Shown here piece by piece: positions 34,759 through 45,634 of a stretch of DNA of 64,000 nt. The position numbers and the translations under genes are program-made. Source of the stretch: Mycobacterium gordonae (GTDB taxonomy: Bacteria; Actinomycetota; Actinomycetes; Mycobacteriales; Mycobacteriaceae); contig NZ_CP070973.1 in NCBI RefSeq assembly GCF_017086405.1, forward strand, positions 1,860,001 to 1,924,000. Direction: 5' to 3'. Each line of letters opens with the position of its first letter. The stretch's first letter is position 1. Under the pieces are notes generated by a model that saw only the letters and a program-made list of their open reading frames with translations, did not search any database and was not told where the DNA came from.

Positions 34759-36180
34759 TCAGGGTTTCGGCAGGCGCCGCATCAGTTCGGCGGCCGCGTG
34801 TCGCCCGCTGAGCAGGGCGCCGTGGACGGTGGCGGGGTTGTCGGCTCCCACGGCCTCACCGGCCAGGTACAGCCGGTCGCCGATCGGTTCCTGGAGTCGG
34901 CGGCGGTCGTCGGGACCGGAACCCGGTGCGTGGAAAGAATAGGAACCCAGCGCGTAGGGGTCGGTGGTCCAACCCGACGAGCACACCTCGACGACGTCGC
35001 CGCCGAACAGTTGCCGGGCGATGGGCGATGCGCCGGCCACCAACTCGGCGGGGGACGTGGACTCCACGCCGCGGCCTCGCGACCCGGGGTTGAAGGCCAG
35101 CACAATCGGGCCGGCGACGGCCGGCAGGGTGAACCATTGGGCCCACAGACCTTTCTCGGCGCCCAGATACTCATAGAAAGCGTTCTCAGAGTCCCAGGTC
35201 CGCTGCTGAAAGCGGAAGTAGCTCTTGGCCAGCACGCCGAACCCGAGCGCATTGACCGCGTGCGTATGTCCTTCGGGCAGTGGTGGATCGAAGGTGATGC
35301 TTGCCGCCTTCAGCACGCCGAGCGGCACCGTGACGATCGCCGCGGGCCCTTCGAAGGTTCGATCACCGGCTCGGACTGTTATCGAATTCGGTTTCCGGAC
35401 AATGGAATTGACGGCTGCATTCAGTACGATCTGGAGTCCGTCGGACAGCAGCCGCGGAATCGCGTCGTACCCGCTGGTGATCACCGACTGCGGCCCGGAG
35501 GTGAACGTGCCCAGATCGAACGTCGTGGCCGATAGCTGGCCGGCGTCGGCGGCGTACTCGTCCTCGATTTCGGTGGTGACGTAGAAGTCCAGCTCCGCGC
35601 GCTCCCGGGCGGTGAGCTCCTCGCGGTCGGCCTGGGCGGTGATGGCAGCGCCCAGCGTTCCGCTGGTCACCTCGTCGCGGGCGTCGGACACCAGCCGGCG
35701 CCAGGTCTTGGGCTCGAACGTCAGGGGCCGCAGCCGGGGGTCGATCACCAGCTTCGTCGAGTCGTCGTAGTCGGTGGTCGCGACATCGGCGTGGACCTGC
35801 TGCGCCAACTCCACCAACGGGTTGTTGGTGGTCCCGTGGATCCAGGACGCGCCCATCTCCAGCGGCGCGCCCCAATCGCGGGTGGTGTGCACCCGCCCGC
35901 CGATCCGGTTGCGGGCCTCGATCACCCGCACCGGCCAGCCCGCGTCTGCGAGGCTGCGCGCGGCGGCCAAACCGGCCATGCCCGCGCCGATCACCAGCAC
36001 CGATTTCGTGTCCGGCGGCACGGTCGAAGTGGTGGGTGTGCTGGGCGCCTGGGCCGGCCGGGTAGGCCCCGCGCAGGCACCAGCCAGCAGGGCGGTGGTC
36101 GCCAAAAATCCACGGCGGGATAACTGTGGCACGGTTTCGCCGTTATCTGATCGTGTTCTGGTTTGTGACGGACCGCACAT
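34759..36180 (-). CDS. exported flavin-containing amine oxidase
   Basis: A 473-aa FAD-dependent amine oxidase of the monoamine/polyamine oxidase family. The N-terminus has a twin-arginine signal LSRRGFLATTALLAGACAG that also contains a lipobox, so it is probably a Tat-exported lipoprotein. The FAD motif is SVLVIGAGMAGLAAARSLAD, then ARNRIGGRVHTTRDWGAPLE and GASWIHGTTNNP. The C-terminal FAD block is RLYLAGEAVGADNPATVHGA. It oxidises an amine substrate, likely polyamine or histamine-like. A GTG at 36132 is an alternative start that keeps the Tat motif. It is divergent from the hpx-like hydrolase. Confidence 0.88.
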   Translation of the reverse strand: MCGPSQTRTRSDNGETVPQLSRRGFLATTALLAGACAGPTRPAQAPSTPTTSTVPPDTKSVLVIGAGMAGLAAARSLADAGWPVRVIEARNRIGGRVHTTRDWGAPLEMGASWIHGTTNNPLVELAQQVHADVATTDYDDSTKLVIDPRLRPLTFEPKTWRRLVSDARDEVTSGTLGAAITAQADREELTARERAELDFYVTTEIEDEYAADAGQLSATTFDLGTFTSGPQSVITSGYDAIPRLLSDGLQIVLNAAVNSIVRKPNSITVRAGDRTFEGPAAIVTVPLGVLKAASITFDPPLPEGHTHAVNALGFGVLAKSYFRFQQRTWDSENAFYEYLGAEKGLWAQWFTLPAVAGPIVLAFNPGSRGRGVESTSPAELVAGASPIARQLFGGDVVEVCSSGWTTDPYALGSYSFHAPGSGPDDRRRLQEPIGDRLYLAGEAVGADNPATVHGALLSGRHAAAELMRRLPKP

Positions 36181-36246
36181 TACGGTCAGGTAAAGTCGCC
36201 GGCAACCGGATGGCGGCAACGGAGCCGCGACCAAGGTGGGAGCGGC

Positions 36247-37233
36247 ATGAATGCTGACAAGAGTCCTCGGATGACTACCCGTGAAAAACCGGTTCGGCAG
36301 TTGCCTGCCGACTTGCCGCCAAGTCGCACCGTCAAGGTCCGCGCGGCCGACGGCACCGCACTGCATGCGGAGGTGTTCGGCCCGGCCGACGGTTACCCGA
36401 TCGTCCTGACCCACGGCTTCGTCTGCGCGATCCGGGCGTGGTCGCATCAGATCGCCGACCTGGCCACCGATTATCGCGTGATCGCCTTCGACCACCGCGG
36501 CCACGGCCGCAGCGCTGTCCCCCGCCGCGGTGGCTACAGCCTCAAACACCTCGCTTCCGACCTGGATTGCGTGCTGGACGCGACGCTGGCCCCGCACGAA
36601 CGCGCGCTGATCGCCGGGCATTCGATGGGCGGCATGACCATCCAGGCATGGTCGGAGCGCTACCGTCACAAGGTCCGTCGCCGCGCTGACGCGGTCGCGC
36701 TGATCAACACGGCCAGTGGCGACCTGCTGAGCAAGATCAAGTTGTTGTCGGTGCCGCGTGGCTTGTCGCCGGCCCGGGTGGTGGCCGGGCGAACCCTGAT
36801 CAGCGCGGTCGGCGGACTGCCCTTACCGGGAGCCGTCCGGATTCCGAGCCGGTATCTCGTGTCGATGATGGCGGTCGGCGTCGGCGCCGACCCGGCGGTC
36901 GTCGAGTTGGTCTACGAACTGTTCGCGCAGACCTCGCCGATGGGCCGCGGCGGCTGCGCGCGGATGCTCATCGAGGAGATCGGCTCGCGGCACCTCAACC
37001 TGGAGGGCCTGACAGTGCCGACGCTGGTCATCGGCAGCGAGCAGGACCGGTTGACGCCGATCAGCCAGGCCCGCAAGCTGGCGCGCACCGTACCCAACGT
37101 CGTCGACCTGGTCGAACTGCCCGGCGGGCACTGCTCAATGCTGGAACAGCCCGACGCGGTGAACCGGCAGTTGCGCGGACTGGCCGAAGCGGCGATCGGC
37201 CGTCAGGCCCGCGTCACGCTGATCAGCTCATAG
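36247..37233 (+). CDS. hpx: alpha/beta hydrolase, non-heme haloperoxidase-like (hpx)
   Basis: A 328-aa alpha/beta hydrolase. [20 protein letters not shown] is the oxyanion-hole region, [11 protein letters not shown] the conserved turn, and [13 protein letters not shown] the nucleophile elbow. The acid and His of the triad lie in [11 protein letters not shown] and [11 protein letters not shown]. The name follows the M. tuberculosis Rv3171c annotation, which also lies convergent to aofH; true haloperoxidase activity is doubtful. The 3' end overlaps aofH by six bases. Confidence 0.82.
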   Translation: MNADKSPRMTTREKPVRQLPADLPPSRTVKVRAADGTALHAEVFGPADGYPIVLTHGFVCAIRAWSHQIADLATDYRVIAFDHRGHGRSAVPRRGGYSLKHLASDLDCVLDATLAPHERALIAGHSMGGMTIQAWSERYRHKVRRRADAVALINTASGDLLSKIKLLSVPRGLSPARVVAGRTLISAVGGLPLPGAVRIPSRYLVSMMAVGVGADPAVVELVYELFAQTSPMGRGGCARMLIEEIGSRHLNLEGLTVPTLVIGSEQDRLTPISQARKLARTVPNVVDLVELPGGHCSMLEQPDAVNRQLRGLAEAAIGRQARVTLISS

Positions 37234-38574
37234 CAGCGCGGCGACCTCGGCGGCGGCCCGCTGGCCGGACCTGACCGCGCCGTCGAAATATCCGGTCCAT
37301 TCGTCTGCGGTCTCGGTGCCTGCCCAGTGAATCGGGCCGACCGGCCTGCGCAGCACCTTGCCGTACTTGGTCCATGATCCCGGCGGCACCGCTGCCGTGG
37401 GGCCTCCTGGCGCGAACTCCTCTGTGCCCCAACGAAAATCCGTGTAGTCAAGTGGATTGAGAGCTTCCTCGCCGTACAGCGAGGCGAAGCAGCGCAGTGC
37501 GTCGCGGCGACGCTGCTCAGCGGGCAGCGAGTCGAAGGCGCGGGGGTCGACGAAGCCCAGCAGCACACCCGGGCCGTCCGCGTTCGGGCTGACATCGAAC
37601 GTGATGAACACCGGGCCGTTGTCCAGCAGTGCCTGCCCGGAGAATCCCTTGGCCCGCCAGAACGGCGTCTCGTAGGCGGCGTAGGCCTTGGTCAGCCGGC
37701 CTTGCGGCCAATGCCGGGTGAGTTCGGTGTACTCGGGCGGCAGCGGGGGATCGAACTCGATGCCGGCGCGGTGGGCCGGCGGAATCGCGACGATGACGAA
37801 CCCGGCCTCGGCCTGACCCTGATCGGAGGTGACCGTCACCCCGGACCCGTGCCGGTCGATGCGACGCACGCACGCGTCCAGCACGACGCGGTCGCCGAGT
37901 TCGGCCGCCGCCCGATCGGCGATCTGCTGCGTGCCGCCTGGGATCAGGTCCTGCTGCGCGCCGTTCTCGGTGTCCAGCAGCCGGTCGAGGCCACCGGCCG
38001 CGCGCACATAGCGGGCGGCGTGCAGCATCGAGACGTCCTCGGGTTCACAACCCCACGTCACCCGGGTCATGATCGCCATCAGATCCCGGGACGACGCGGT
38101 GGCGCGCACCATCCCCAGCCACTGGCCGAGCGAGACGCCGTCGAGCTGGCGCGCGCGCTTGGCATGCCATGGCGCCGCTATCGGAACGGTGCGCGAGATC
38201 CGCTCGAACTGCCACTGCAGCCGTCCGATGTCGAGTAGTCCGACCAGCGACAGCCGGGGGATCGTGCCGCTGTAGGCACGCGCCGCGCCGCGCCAGTGGA
38301 TCACGTTCTTGCCGTCGTGGTAGGTCGGGACGGTGGGCAGCCCGAGCTCGCTGATCAGCGTGAGCACGGCGTCCTGGGTTGGCCCCACGAAGGAGCCTCC
38401 CCGGTCGATCGGCAGGCCGGCGACGCTGCCGCTGAAGGTGCGGCCGCCGACCCGGTCTCGGCCTTCTAGTACCAGCACCTCGTGGCCCTGTTGCGTCAGG
38501 TCCCGAGCTGCGGCGAGTCCGGCGAGGCCGGCCCCCACGACAACAACGTCGACATTCCACTGTGGGTTCGGCAC
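37228..38574 (-). CDS. aofH: flavin-containing monoamine oxidase AofH
   Basis: A 448-aa FAD amine oxidase resembling M. tuberculosis AofH (Rv3170). The N-terminus has [18 protein letters not shown], then [20 protein letters not shown] and [14 protein letters not shown]. The middle contains [20 protein letters not shown]. The end has [20 protein letters not shown] with the FAD-binding glycine/threonine block and [11 protein letters not shown]. Unlike the exported paralogue at 34.8-36.2 kb it has no signal peptide and is cytosolic. Converges with hpx as in M. tuberculosis, supporting orthology. Confidence 0.9.
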   Translation of the reverse strand: MPNPQWNVDVVVVGAGLAGLAAARDLTQQGHEVLVLEGRDRVGGRTFSGSVAGLPIDRGGSFVGPTQDAVLTLISELGLPTVPTYHDGKNVIHWRGAARAYSGTIPRLSLVGLLDIGRLQWQFERISRTVPIAAPWHAKRARQLDGVSLGQWLGMVRATASSRDLMAIMTRVTWGCEPEDVSMLHAARYVRAAGGLDRLLDTENGAQQDLIPGGTQQIADRAAAELGDRVVLDACVRRIDRHGSGVTVTSDQGQAEAGFVIVAIPPAHRAGIEFDPPLPPEYTELTRHWPQGRLTKAYAAYETPFWRAKGFSGQALLDNGPVFITFDVSPNADGPGVLLGFVDPRAFDSLPAEQRRRDALRCFASLYGEEALNPLDYTDFRWGTEEFAPGGPTAAVPPGSWTKYGKVLRRPVGPIHWAGTETADEWTGYFDGAVRSGQRAAAEVAALL

Positions 38575-38647
38575 GTGCTCCAGTGAACAGCATCGGCCGC
38601 CGGTTCCGTAGGGTGACTTCCGTGCCGGCTCTCATGGTAGGCGTGCG

Positions 38648-39622
38648 ATGAAGGTCTTCACCGCTTTATACGGACTGGCTGACGCGGGCGCGCGGGCGCG
38701 CGAGCTGCGCGACGCCGGCGCCAGCGGCGTGGCCACCTTCGAAGGCCCGCACGACGTGTTCGCGCCGTTGACCCTGGCGGCCACGGTGGGTGGCCTAGAC
38801 CTGCTGACAAATGTCGCGATCGCGTTCCCGCGCAATCCGATTCATCTGGCGCACCAGGCCAACGACCACCAGCTGCTCAGCGGTGGACGCTTCCACCTGG
38901 GCCTGGGCACCCAGATTCGTCCGCAGATCGAGAAGCGGTTCGGCGCCCAGTTCGACCGCCCGGTGCAGCGGATGACGGAGCTGATCGCGGCGCTGCGCGC
39001 GATCTTCGAAGCCTGGAATAGCGGCGGGCGCCTGGACTTTCGCGGCGATTTTTACCGGCACACGCTGATGACCCCGACCTTCAATCCCGGCCCGAACCCG
39101 TATGGTCCGCCGCCGATCTACGTGGGAGCGCTGGGACCGCGGCTGACCCGGGCCACCGCCGAACACGCCGACGGTTTGCTCGTCATGCCGTTCGGGTCGA
39201 GGCGTTTCCTGCATGACAGCACCATGCCCGCGGTGCGGGAAGGCCTACAGGCCAGTGGGCGTCGGCCCGAGGATTTCCGGATCATTCCGGAAGTCATCGT
39301 CTCGGCCGGCGATCACGAGGCAACGCGGCGGCTGCTGTCGTTCTACGGGTCCACTCCGGCCTACCGGCCGGTGCTGGCCGCGCACGGCTGGGAGGACCTG
39401 CAGCCCGAGCTCAACGCGATGTCCAAACAGGGCCGGTGGCAGGAGATGGGCTCGCTGATCACCGACGAGATCATGCACACCATCGCGGCGTGCGGCACGC
39501 CGGCGGAGATCGCCGCGCATATCCGCGATCGTGTCGACGGCGTCTCGGACACGGTGTTCCTGTATCAGGCCGCGCCGATCGGGGTGTCCACGCTGGCCGA
39601 GATCATCGACGAGTTGCGTTAG
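38648..39622 (+). CDS. F420-type LLM (luciferase-like) oxidoreductase
   Basis: A 324-aa luciferase-like TIM-barrel protein of the actinobacterial F420-dependent TIGR03617-like group. It begins KVFTALYGLADAGARARELR. Core blocks are DLLTNVAIAFPRNPIHLAHQ, QLLSGGRFHLGLGTQIRPQI, GPPPIYVGALGPRLTRATAE and HADGLLVMPFGSRRF. It would reduce or oxidise a small substrate using F420 or flavin; the substrate is unknown. It lies between aofH and the Rv3169-like gene, a place where I recall no gene in M. tuberculosis, so it is likely an insertion or a lineage-specific retention. Confidence 0.88.
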   Translation: MKVFTALYGLADAGARARELRDAGASGVATFEGPHDVFAPLTLAATVGGLDLLTNVAIAFPRNPIHLAHQANDHQLLSGGRFHLGLGTQIRPQIEKRFGAQFDRPVQRMTELIAALRAIFEAWNSGGRLDFRGDFYRHTLMTPTFNPGPNPYGPPPIYVGALGPRLTRATAEHADGLLVMPFGSRRFLHDSTMPAVREGLQASGRRPEDFRIIPEVIVSAGDHEATRRLLSFYGSTPAYRPVLAAHGWEDLQPELNAMSKQGRWQEMGSLITDEIMHTIAACGTPAEIAAHIRDRVDGVSDTVFLYQAAPIGVSTLAEIIDELR

Positions 39623-40733
39623 GGCGCCACGGTCAACCAGTCGGCGAAGCCGGACGGGTCGTGCCGGCCCAGCGCGCCGTGCTCGTACAGGCCCCAGCCC
39701 TCGACCGGATCGCCGTCGCCGTCGCGGCATACCGCGCGCCCGACGTGGTCGATGACGCCGAAGCCAGAGCGGGCGATGATCCCGGGGTCGGTCATGTCGT
39801 AGGTCAGCCGCTCGGTGAACTTCTCGCCCTTCCACACCCCGTGCGTCCAGTCCGAGTCGCCGCCGTAGCCGCCGCCGACGTGGATCGGCACCGGCAACTT
39901 GGATTCCACGTCGAAGTGGACCAGGGTGCCGTCGGGCGCCGTCGCGTCGATGGTGGCGCCGGTCGGGATCCGGGTGCCCGAGCGGTAGTGGATCTTGACC
40001 CGCGGCCAGCCGAGTTGCTCGACCCGGCCGTCGCGCCACACCCGGGTGCAGTCGTTGAGCGAGCGGAACCCGTCGGGCTCCTCCTGGATAATCAGCACGA
40101 TCGCGAAGTGGTCGAAAGCCATCGGCACGTACAGCCACCACATGCCTTCGAACGGCGGATCCGCGGGCCGGCCGGCCGGTTCCGGCTCGCCGATCGGACG
40201 GATGCCCCAGGACCGGTCGCGGCTGCCGAGCCACACGGACGGGTCGACGGTGATGTCCTCGCCGTCGACGGACAGCTGCCCGCTCCAGCTGCCGAGTTGG
40301 GCGAACCGCTGGGCGTTCAGCGTGACGCGGTTGCCCGACCGGAGTATGTGTGGCTGCTCCTGGACCACATCGAACAGGCCCTCCCAGGTGAGATCGGCTG
40401 CCATACCTTCGGTTTCGTCGAGCACGATGCGCAGTTTGCGCAGCGGTTCGATGACCTCGACTCGGTAGCCGTTGACATGCTGGTTCAGCCGGTCCCCGTC
40501 GATGGCGTCCGAAAGGTGCACTGCCGTCTGAGTCTGCCCGCGCCGGACGAGTAGGAAGGCGTCCTTGACTCCGAGGTTGGGATAATAGCCGAGGCCGGTG
40601 ATGACGAAGATGTCTCCGCTGCGGTCGTGGGCGTTGAAGTAGGAGCGGTCGTAGAAGTTGCGGTCGGACGACCCGGGCCAGGCGATCGGCTGCGGGATCT
40701 GGTGAACCGGGTACTCATCGAGCGGCCCAAGCA

Positions 40734-40734
<1 letters not shown>
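39619..40734 (-). CDS. conserved protein, Rv3169-like
   Basis: A 371-aa protein resembling Rv3169 of M. tuberculosis. It is rich in beta strands, with YEVHQI-type opening (LDEYPVHQIPQPIAWPGSSD), NFYDRSYFNAHDRSGDIF, ITGLGYYPNLGVKDAFLLVR and GLFDVVQEQPHIL. The lipocalin-like two-barrel pattern (as in AttH/CrtC-related proteins) is plausible but no catalytic residue is evident. Its ATG overlaps the stop of the Rv3168-like kinase by one base (TAATG), so the two are coupled. Role unknown. Confidence 0.78.
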
Positions 40735-41873
<1,139 letters not shown>

Positions 41874-41896
41874 TTACGATACGGTAGGTAGCGTTA
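41874..41896. promoter_or_regulatory. palindromic TetR operator candidate overlapping the TetR start
   Basis: TTACGATAC (41874-41882) and GTAGCGTTA (41888-41896) are inverted copies matching at 7 of 9 positions, separated by five bases. The palindrome fills the short gap between the Rv3168-like and Rv3167c-like genes and reaches the A of the TetR ATG. A dimeric TetR protein bound here would block both promoters, giving autoregulation and control of the divergent operon. Confidence 0.55.
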
Positions 41897-42498
41897 TGAA
41901 AGCAGACCAGTCCACCCTTGACAAGATCCCCGGCGCCGGGCGGCCGCGAGATCCACGCATCGACTCTGCCATCCTGGCGGCGACCGCGGAACTGCTCGTC
42001 AGCATCGGATATTCGAATCTCAGTCTGGCCGCGGTCGCCGAGCGGGCCGGAACGACCAAGTCGGCGCTGTATCGAAGGTGGTCCAGCAAGGCCGAGTTGG
42101 TGCATGAGGCGGCCTTCCCGGTGGCCCCGACGGCTTTGGTGGCCCCAGCTGGTGATTTCGCCGCCGACATCCGGATGATGATCGAGGCCACCCGCGACGT
42201 GTTCACCACCCCGGTGGTGCGCGCGGCGTTGCCCGGACTGGTGGCCGACATGACCGCCGACCCCGAACTGAATGCGCGGGTGATGTCTCGTTTTGCCGGT
42301 TTGTTCGCCGAGGTGCGGACACGGCTGCGTGAGGCGATCGACCGCGGGCAGGCGCATCCCGACGTCGACCCAGGTCGCCTCATCGAATTGATCGGAGGCG
42401 CCACGATGCTGCGGATGATGCTGTACCCGGACCAGAAGCTGGACGACGCCTGGGTGGAGCAGACCGCGGCCATCGTGGTGCACGGAGTGACCCGTTGA
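41896..42498 (+). CDS. TetR-family regulator, Rv3167c-like
   Basis: A 200-aa TetR regulator. The N-terminal HTH reads IDSAILAATAELLVSIGYSN and LSLAAVAERAGTTKSALYRR followed by WSSKAELVHEA. The C-terminal TetR_C domain holds the ligand pocket (MMIEATRDVFTTPVVRAALP). It matches the position and orientation of M. tuberculosis Rv3167c, a regulator reported to affect surface lipid and host-cell phenotypes. The next SDR gene overlaps its stop codon (TTGA), so it may be co-transcribed and co-regulated. Confidence 0.9.
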   Translation: MKADQSTLDKIPGAGRPRDPRIDSAILAATAELLVSIGYSNLSLAAVAERAGTTKSALYRRWSSKAELVHEAAFPVAPTALVAPAGDFAADIRMMIEATRDVFTTPVVRAALPGLVADMTADPELNARVMSRFAGLFAEVRTRLREAIDRGQAHPDVDPGRLIELIGGATMLRMMLYPDQKLDDAWVEQTAAIVVHGVTR

Positions 42499-43292
42499 CC
42501 GCCATCGTCACCGGCGCCAGCCGCGGTCTCGGACGGGCGATCGCGCTGGCGCTGGCTGCCGACGGCGAGGCGGTGGCCGTCGTCGGCCGCACCGAGGCCG
42601 TCTGGGACCAACGGCTGCCCGGCACCATCGGCGAAACGGTGTCCGACATCGAGGCTGCCGGCGGACGGGCTGTGGCGGTCCGGGCCGACCTGACCGCGCA
42701 CGACGACATCGTACGGTTGGTCGACGAAGCCCGAGATGCGTTGGGCCCCATCACGATTCTGATCAACAATGCCGCGTTCACCGCGCCAGGGCGCCCCGGT
42801 GGCACGCCACGTACCAAGAAAGCCACGACGGACAAGGCCCGGTACCCCGGTTTCATCAGCGTCCCGTTGGCCGCGTACCGGCGGCACTTCGAGATCGCCG
42901 TCTTCGCCGCGTACGAACTGATGCAACTGGTCAGCCCCGACATGATCACCGCCGGCGGCGGTTCGATCGTCAACATCACCTCCGTCGCCTCCCGGCTGGG
43001 TGGGGGATTGCCCGGGTACGGGGGCTCCAAGGCGGCGCTGGAACACCTCACCGGCTGCGCGGCGCTCGACCTCGCCGACTACGACATCGCGGTCAACGCA
43101 CTCGCGCCGTCCAAGCCGATCATGACGCCAGGCCTGTCCTACTATGCGGACGGCTTCGACGACGAGAGCACCGCCGAGGAATTCGCGCAGGCGGCACTGC
43201 AACTCGCACGCGTGAGCCCGAGCGTGGTGACCGGCCGCACGATCGGACACCTGCAGGTGCTCGATGGCAGCTTCGCGCCGTTCATGGTGTAG
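42495..43292 (+). CDS. short-chain dehydrogenase/reductase co-transcribed with TetR
   Basis: A 265-aa classical SDR with AIVTGASRGLGRAIALAL, VRADLTAHDDI, LINNAAFTAPG, the catalytic Ser in NITSVASRLGG and the YGGSK Tyr-Lys pair. The insertion GGTPRTKKATTDKARYPGFI before the active-site region is longer than usual. The likely start is TTG 42495, overlapping the TetR stop by four bases as TTGA; the next internal Met lies well inside the domain. Co-transcription with the TetR gene suggests its substrate is part of the same regulon. The substrate is unknown. Confidence 0.85.
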   Translation: MTAIVTGASRGLGRAIALALAADGEAVAVVGRTEAVWDQRLPGTIGETVSDIEAAGGRAVAVRADLTAHDDIVRLVDEARDALGPITILINNAAFTAPGRPGGTPRTKKATTDKARYPGFISVPLAAYRRHFEIAVFAAYELMQLVSPDMITAGGGSIVNITSVASRLGGGLPGYGGSKAALEHLTGCAALDLADYDIAVNALAPSKPIMTPGLSYYADGFDDESTAEEFAQAALQLARVSPSVVTGRTIGHLQVLDGSFAPFMV

Positions 43293-43296
43293 ACCG

Positions 43297-44577
43297 TCAG
43301 GCGGCATGGTGGTAAATGAGTCGGATGCCGAGCGCGTCTTCGACCTCACTGATGTCGATGCGTTGGTAGATCGGTGGTGCGGCGGATCGGTAGCGGGCGT
43401 CGGTGGGGGTGATGAATTCGGTGGTGTGTACGCCGTTGGCGTCGTGGGTGGTGACGCGCCAGCCGGGTGATTCTTTGGCGTAGTTGCAGCGTTCGCAGAG
43501 GCCTTGGCCGTTGGTGGCGGTGGTGGTGCCGCCGTGTGCGACGGGGGTGATGTGGTCGCGGTGGCGGATGGGGGCGTCGCAGTAGGGGGTGCGGCAGGTT
43601 TGGTCGCGCAGGTTGATGAACTCGGCCAGCGCGCGGGGGAAGGGTCGGGCGCGTGATTCCATGGCCACCAGTGCGCCGGTGGTGGGGTTGGCGTAGAGGC
43701 GGCGCAGGCTGGTCAGCGCGGTGGCATCGGCGTGCGCGGCGGTCAGCCAGCGGCGGGCTACCTCGGCGGGGATGGGGCCGTAGCCCTCGACGGTGGCGGG
43801 GTCGTTGTCGTTGCCGAGCAGGGCGCGGTCGGAGATGACGACGTTCAGGGCGATCGAGGCCGCAGTGGTGGCCGGGGTGGCGGTGATGCGCTCGACCAGG
43901 GTGTCGGCCATGACCTGGCCGCGGGTGCGGCCATCTGAGGTGGTGTCGGCGGCGCGGCGCAGCGCGGCATAGACCCCGACGCCCTGGGCCAGGGGTAGCA
44001 GGGCGTTGACCCGGGTCATGTTGTCCGGAGCCGGGCGGATGGTGACGGTGCGGTCTTCGACGGCGTGGGCGGCGCGATCGACCACGGCTTGTGCGTCAAG
44101 GCGGTAGGCGATTTTCTGGGCCGCGGCGGTGATGCGTTTGTCGCCCCACCCCGCGAGCTGGTCTGCCGCGGCGCATAGTTCGCGGTCCAGCTCGCGGCGG
44201 TCCTCGAGGTCCAGGCAGGCCGATTCGCGCACGATCAGGGTGGCTCGCCATTCGGTGAGCGCGCCTTGTTCCAGGGCGGCCAGGGTGCAGGGCATCTCGT
44301 GCACCAGGGCTTTGGCCAATCCCAGGTGCCGGCCTCCGCGTGCGGGGGAATCGTGGCGGGCCAACGCGACTTCGCTGGCCACCCCCCGGCCCCGTTTGGC
44401 AGCGGGTACCCCCGCCGCCGACTCCGCCGCGCGCCGGGCCGCATCCAGCGCGGCCGCCGCGCGGGCCTGCCCTGCGGCCGCAGCGGACTTGACTAGCTCC
44501 AACTGTCCGAGGCGCGCGACCAGTTCCGCCTCGGTGGCGGCAGGGTCGACCCGCGAGAACCAATCGAGTTCGAACAC
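43297..44577 (-). CDS. DUF222/HNH endonuclease-domain protein (13E12 repeat family)
   Basis: A 426-aa protein of the mycobacterial REP13E12 family. The N-terminal DUF222 region includes [20 protein letters not shown] and [17 protein letters not shown]. The C-terminal HNH nuclease domain has [20 protein letters not shown] and [20 protein letters not shown] with the zinc Cys pairs and HxxP/N residues. Members are multi-copy, associated with mobile DNA, and several are induced by DNA damage. It starts at GTG 44577, directly under a perfect SOS box (44570-44585). Cellular role is not established; DNA nicking or recombination is likely from the HNH domain. Confidence 0.9.
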   Translation of the reverse strand: MFELDWFSRVDPAATEAELVARLGQLELVKSAAAAGQARAAAALDAARRAAESAAGVPAAKRGRGVASEVALARHDSPARGGRHLGLAKALVHEMPCTLAALEQGALTEWRATLIVRESACLDLEDRRELDRELCAAADQLAGWGDKRITAAAQKIAYRLDAQAVVDRAAHAVEDRTVTIRPAPDNMTRVNALLPLAQGVGVYAALRRAADTTSDGRTRGQVMADTLVERITATPATTAASIALNVVISDRALLGNDNDPATVEGYGPIPAEVARRWLTAAHADATALTSLRRLYANPTTGALVAMESRARPFPRALAEFINLRDQTCRTPYCDAPIRHRDHITPVAHGGTTTATNGQGLCERCNYAKESPGWRVTTHDANGVHTTEFITPTDARYRSAAPPIYQRIDISEVEDALGIRLIYHHAA

Positions 44578-44585
44578 ATGTTCGA
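44570..44585. promoter_or_regulatory. LexA SOS box overlapping DUF222/HNH start
   Basis: TCGAACACATGTTCGA is an exact match to the mycobacterial LexA site TCGAAC-N4-GTTCGA. It covers the GTG start of the DUF222/HNH gene, so LexA would block both RNA polymerase and translation initiation region, and the transcript is probably leaderless or nearly so. Induction by DNA damage is expected. Confidence 0.85.
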
Positions 44586-44613
44586 TATTATCACACTCGC
44601 CGGGCGCGTCGAC

Positions 44614-44678
44614 TCGTCAGAAATGCGCGCGAAAGGGTGGGTCGTTGCCTCATCGGAGATGTGCGCGTACCTCCGATG
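44614..44678. repeat. two 21-bp near-direct repeats and an 8-bp inverted repeat at IS remnant left end
   Basis: TCGTCAGAAATGCGCGCGAAA (first 20 bases at 44614-44633) and TCATCGGAGATGTGCGCGTA (44650-44669) match at about 15 of 21 positions and lie 36 bases apart. The second copy starts an inverted repeat CATCGGAG (44651-44658)/CTCCGATG (44671-44678). Lying just before the transposase remnant, they are probably terminal transposase-binding sites of the decayed insertion sequence. Confidence 0.45.
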
Positions 44679-44692
44679 AATGGGGGTAGACG

Positions 44693-45534
44693 TTGGCACA
44701 GCGCACAGCAATCACCGAGATGACCGCGACCCGTTACCAGGCGGCGAGTAAGCGCGGTAAGGGAGTGATCCCGGATGAGTTGTGTGCCAATACCGGCTGG
44801 CATCGCAGTCATGCCCGTAAGGCGCTCAAAGCCGCGCTGGCGCCCACGGTCGTCACCATGCGCAGTGCTCGGCCGGTGAAGTACGGACCCGAGGTCATCG
44901 CGGCGCTGACGATCTGCTGGACGGTGCTGGGCAAACGGCTCGCGTCGATGCTTACCGAGCTGGTGGCTGTGTGCGCGTGGGCACAAGCCGAGTTCGCTGA
45001 TCCGAAGTCAGATCCCGACACGTACCTGGGCCCGATGGGATGACGCTGTGCCCGGCTTCGTCGAGATCGACACGGTCTTCCACGACGGCGGCAACCGGGA
45101 TGGAGGCCATGCGTTCACGTTGACGGTCACCGACATCGCCACCGGTTGGACCGGAAGCCGCCCGCTACCGGATAGGACGGCCAAACACGTACTGGCCGCC
45201 CTCAATCACATCGCCGCCTCGATGCCGTTCCCGATCCCAGCAGAAACTGGTATCCAAAATCCGCACAGGCGCCAAGGTATCCAGGAAACACGACAAGGCC
45301 ACCACCCCGTTTCACCCGGCGACCGACCACCCGAGCATGACCGTGGACCGTATCGTGGGGCTCACGCGGACCTACTCGCTGATCAATCCAGCCGCCACCC
45401 AACGCCAGATTCAGGCGTTGACCAACCGTCTCTTCACCCTGACCACCAGCAAAGCACCAGTGAGCATCCCCGCCCCAGTCACCAAGCGCGCACGCTCACG
45501 TGCGGCAACCAACCGTCCGTCGCGCGCATCTTGA
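44693..45534 (+). pseudogene. integrase-core (rve, DDE) transposase remnant with two large deletions
   Basis: Three collinear pieces of a mycobacterial integrase-core transposase. Piece 1 (44693 to ~44985) reads from [20 protein letters not shown] to KRLASMLTELVAVC. Piece 2 (~44995 to ~45236) is in another frame: RTWARWDDAVPGFVEIDTVF and HAFTLTVTDIATGW up to IAASMPFPI. Piece 3 (~45240 to 45534) reads QQKLVSKIRTGAKVSRKHDK through SLINPAATQRQIQALT. The middle of the DNA-binding region and the part with the second and third catalytic acidic residues are gone. The gene is dead. It may mark the event that brought the neighbouring DUF222 gene into the conserved backbone. Confidence 0.85.
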
Positions 45535-45634
45535 CATGAGGCAACGCGGCGACAAGTGTCCGCGACTGGACCCGGGCAGCCCGACGCCGCTAGCCTTCGG
45601 CTATGGGGCGCAAGCCGCCAGGAAACTTCCGCTG

